Positions 7,215 to 8,656 of a stretch of DNA of 8,656 nucleotides are shown piece by piece. The notes beneath the pieces were generated by a model. It had not been told where the DNA came from. It was given only the letters and a program-made list of their open reading frames with translations, and made no database searches. Within the stretch, counting starts at the first letter, position 1; every line of letters begins with the position of its first letter. Source of the stretch: an uncultured Clostridia bacterium (lineage in GTDB: Bacteria; Bacillota; Clostridia; Oscillospirales; Ruminococcaceae). The position numbers and the translations under genes were made by a program. The stretch lies in assembly GCA_945931735.1 (NCBI GenBank), contig CAMEPN010000053.1, positions 1 to 8,656 on the forward strand, read 5' to 3'.

Positions 7215-7634
7215 ATGGACAACGCAAATATCACGCTTAACATAAAGCAGACCGCCGACGGCGTTACCGACACCTCGGAGCTGTTCACAAAGGGCGAGTT
7301 CCGCGAGCACGGCGGCTCGTTCTTCATCGACTACGACGAAAGCGAAGCTACCGGCTTTGAGGGCAGCCATGTCCAGCTAAGAGTCGCGGACGGGATCGTC
7401 GTTATGACAAGAACCGGAAAGGCGTTTTCGAGCCTTATTTTTGAGGACGGAAAGCGGCATTACTGCCATTACGGAACGGAATACGGCGACTGCATGATAG
7501 GCATTTCCACTACGGAAATGGCGCATTCGATGAACGGCAAGGGCGGCAGCTTTACCGTAAAATACACAGTAGACGTAAACGCGGGGCTTATGACCGAAAA
7601 CGAGATATCCGTTACGGTAAAGACCGCAGAATAA
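7215..7634 (+). CDS. ywiB: DUF1934 (YwiB-like) beta-barrel protein
   Basis: This 139-residue protein fits the DUF1934 family, small cytoplasmic proteins predicted to form a calycin-like beta-barrel and without a known biochemical role. Visible family features are the alternating strand pattern, FFIDYDES near 36-43, VVMTRTG at 62-68, a FEDGKRH turn at 76-82, YGTEYG at 86-91, IGIST near 95-99 and a final ISVTVKTAE. No signal peptide or membrane segment is present. The ATG at 7215 is preferred, with AGAAAGGG at 7194-7201; the 13-nt spacing is long and would weaken initiation. An upstream in-frame ATG at 7158 would overlap ddl by 29 bases and has no good Shine-Dalgarno. Its place just before argS matches B. 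subtilis ywiB-argS, which supports both the call and a Firmicute origin. The symbol is borrowed by similarity and synteny. Confidence 0.82.
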   Translation: MDNANITLNIKQTADGVTDTSELFTKGEFREHGGSFFIDYDESEATGFEGSHVQLRVADGIVVMTRTGKAFSSLIFEDGKRHYCHYGTEYGDCMIGISTTEMAHSMNGKGGSFTVKYTVDVNAGLMTENEISVTVKTAE

Positions 7635-7649
7635 ATTAAGACAAAACAA

Positions 7650-7664
7650 CGGCGGCTCCCGCCG
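7650..7664 (+). other. GC hairpin between ywiB and argS
   Basis: CGGCGG (7650-7655) and CCGCCG (7659-7664) form a perfect 6-bp all-GC stem with a 3-nt loop, ending 2 nt before the argS AGGAGG (7667-7672). No U-tract follows, so it is not an intrinsic terminator. It might mark an mRNA processing point or tune argS translation, which is inference. Confidence 0.5.
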
Positions 7665-7677
7665 ACAGGAGGATAAA

Positions 7678-8656
7678 ATGTACAACGCAGTTAATGAGGC
7701 AAAGGAACAGGTCAAGGAAATAATCATGGGCGCACTGGGAAGACTGGTCGCGGAGGGAAAGATCCCCGCAGAGCCGCTTCCTCCGTTTCAGGTGACTGTC
7801 CCCGCAGACCCGACACACGGCGACTTTTCCGCAAATGTCGCGCTCGTATCCGCAAAGGCGCTTAAGAGCAACCCCCGCGCTATCGCGGCAATGCTCACCG
7901 AGGCGGCGGAGCTTGCCGGTACCGATTTCGACAAAATAGAGGTCGCGGGTCCCGGGTTCCTTAATTTCTTCGTCGGAGGAGCATGGTTCTCGGGCGTGGT
8001 CAGAAATTGTGTCGCTCTCGGCGAGGATTACGGCAAGACCGACCTCGGAAAGGGAAAGCGTGTTCTGGTGGAATTTGTTTCCGCAAACCCGACAGGCCCC
8101 ATGCATATCGGAAATGCGCGCGGCGGCGCTATCGGAGATACGCTCGCGTCGCTGCTCACCGAAGCGGGCTATGTTGCCGACCGCGAGTTCTATATCAACG
8201 ACGCGGGCAATCAGGTCGAGAAGTTCGGAAAGAGCCTTTCTCTGCGTTATATGCATATTTGCAGCGAAGCGGGTCAGCGCGTCGTTAAGGAATGCGGCGA
8301 GGACATGGAGCGCTTCACAAAGGCGATATACGGCGAGGACGGCAGCAGCGAGGAATTTCCCATGCCCGAGGACGTTTACCTCGGACAGGACATTATCGAG
8401 CACGCAAAGAATTACTACGATATGCACGGCGACAGCCTTGTAAATGTTTCCGAGGAGGAACGCAGAAAGGCTCTGACCGACTATGCGCTCCCGCTCAACG
8501 AAGAGCGCCTTGAAACCGACCTGCTGAAATACCGTATCAAATATGATAACTGGTTCAAGGAGAGCAGCCTGCATCAGAGCGGCGCGGTAAAGGAAGTTAT
8601 CGAAAAGCTCAAGGCGGGCGGTCATACCTACGAGCAGGACGGCGCGCTGTGGCTCC
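7678..8656 (+). CDS. argS: Arginyl-tRNA synthetase (N-terminal part, truncated by window edge)
   Basis: ArgS charges tRNA-Arg with arginine, a class I synthetase reaction in the cytoplasm. The window holds 326 residues of a family usually about 550-590 long; the reading frame is open to the edge. Residues 1 to about 115 look like the N-terminal additional domain that binds the tRNA D-loop. The catalytic Rossmann fold follows, with SANPTGPMHIGNARGG at 135-150 carrying the class I HIGH signature in the form HIGN (143-146). FYINDAGNQVEKFG (171-184) is another well-kept ArgRS stretch, and DYALPLNE near 268-275 leads towards the rest of the active site. The KMSKS-like loop and the anticodon-binding domain lie beyond the window. 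The start is well marked: AGGAGG ends 5 nt before the ATG. It lies 43 bp after ywiB and is probably cotranscribed with ddl. No T-box leader is seen. Confidence 0.96.
   Translation, partial: MYNAVNEAKEQVKEIIMGALGRLVAEGKIPAEPLPPFQVTVPADPTHGDFSANVALVSAKALKSNPRAIAAMLTEAAELAGTDFDKIEVAGPGFLNFFVGGAWFSGVVRNCVALGEDYGKTDLGKGKRVLVEFVSANPTGPMHIGNARGGAIGDTLASLLTEAGYVADREFYINDAGNQVEKFGKSLSLRYMHICSEAGQRVVKECGEDMERFTKAIYGEDGSSEEFPMPEDVYLGQDIIEHAKNYYDMHGDSLVNVSEEERRKALTDYALPLNEERLETDLLKYRIKYDNWFKESSLHQSGAVKEVIEKLKAGGHTYEQDGALWL

Noticed and set aside
6065..7327. A 420-codon open frame on the minus strand opposite ddl
   Set aside because: It mirrors ddl codon usage, has no Shine-Dalgarno or recognisable domain, and overlaps a certain gene along its whole length.
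7636..8625. A 329-codon open frame opposite argS
   Set aside because: It is antisense to a clear ArgRS with intact motifs; the protein is Arg/Cys/Ala-rich shadow sequence without family features.

Overview
This is a chromosomal window of housekeeping genes from a bacterium that looks like a member of the Clostridia (Firmicutes). Three things suggest this: strong purine-rich Shine-Dalgarno sequences before nearly every gene, near-perfect sigma-70/sigma-A promoters, and the gene pair for a DUF1934 (YwiB-like) protein and arginyl-tRNA synthetase, which are also neighbours in Bacillus subtilis. Coding DNA looks moderately GC-rich and the intergenic DNA is AT-rich. Genus cannot be fixed by eye; an Oscillospirales-type gut organism is a guess.

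Left half (minus strand, read from right to left): radC (5133-5828), uvrB (3065-5050), uvrA (208-3027) and the 5' part of mscL (1-125, running off the left edge). Three consensus promoters lie on this strand, before radC, before uvrB and before mscL. No intrinsic terminator is visible at any of the junctions. Each promoter starts only 5 to 15 bases after the previous stop codon, so the block probably behaves as a nested operon with internal promoters. UvrB and UvrA form the damage-recognition part of nucleotide excision repair. RadC is a JAMM-family protein often grouped with repair genes, although its real role is unsettled. MscL is an osmotic safety valve.

Right half (plus strand): ddl (6113-7186), a DUF1934/ywiB-like gene (7215-7634) and argS (7678 to the right edge, incomplete). 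They are spaced 28 and 43 bases apart and probably share the promoter at 5962-5990. Ddl makes the D-Ala-D-Ala unit of peptidoglycan and ArgS charges tRNA-Arg. The DUF1934 protein is a predicted small beta-barrel of unknown role.

Between the two halves lies a divergent control region (5829-6112). It holds the radC promoter with an A/T-rich upstream stretch, a perfect 17-bp palindrome, the ddl promoter and a structured ddl leader of about 116 nt.

I found no mobile element, CRISPR array, tRNA, rRNA, or cluster that looks like a new multi-gene system. The points worth a second look are regulatory: an 8-bp inverted repeat straddling the uvrBA -10 box that does not match the usual Firmicute LexA box, the palindrome between radC and ddl, and hairpins in the leaders of mscL, ddl and argS.
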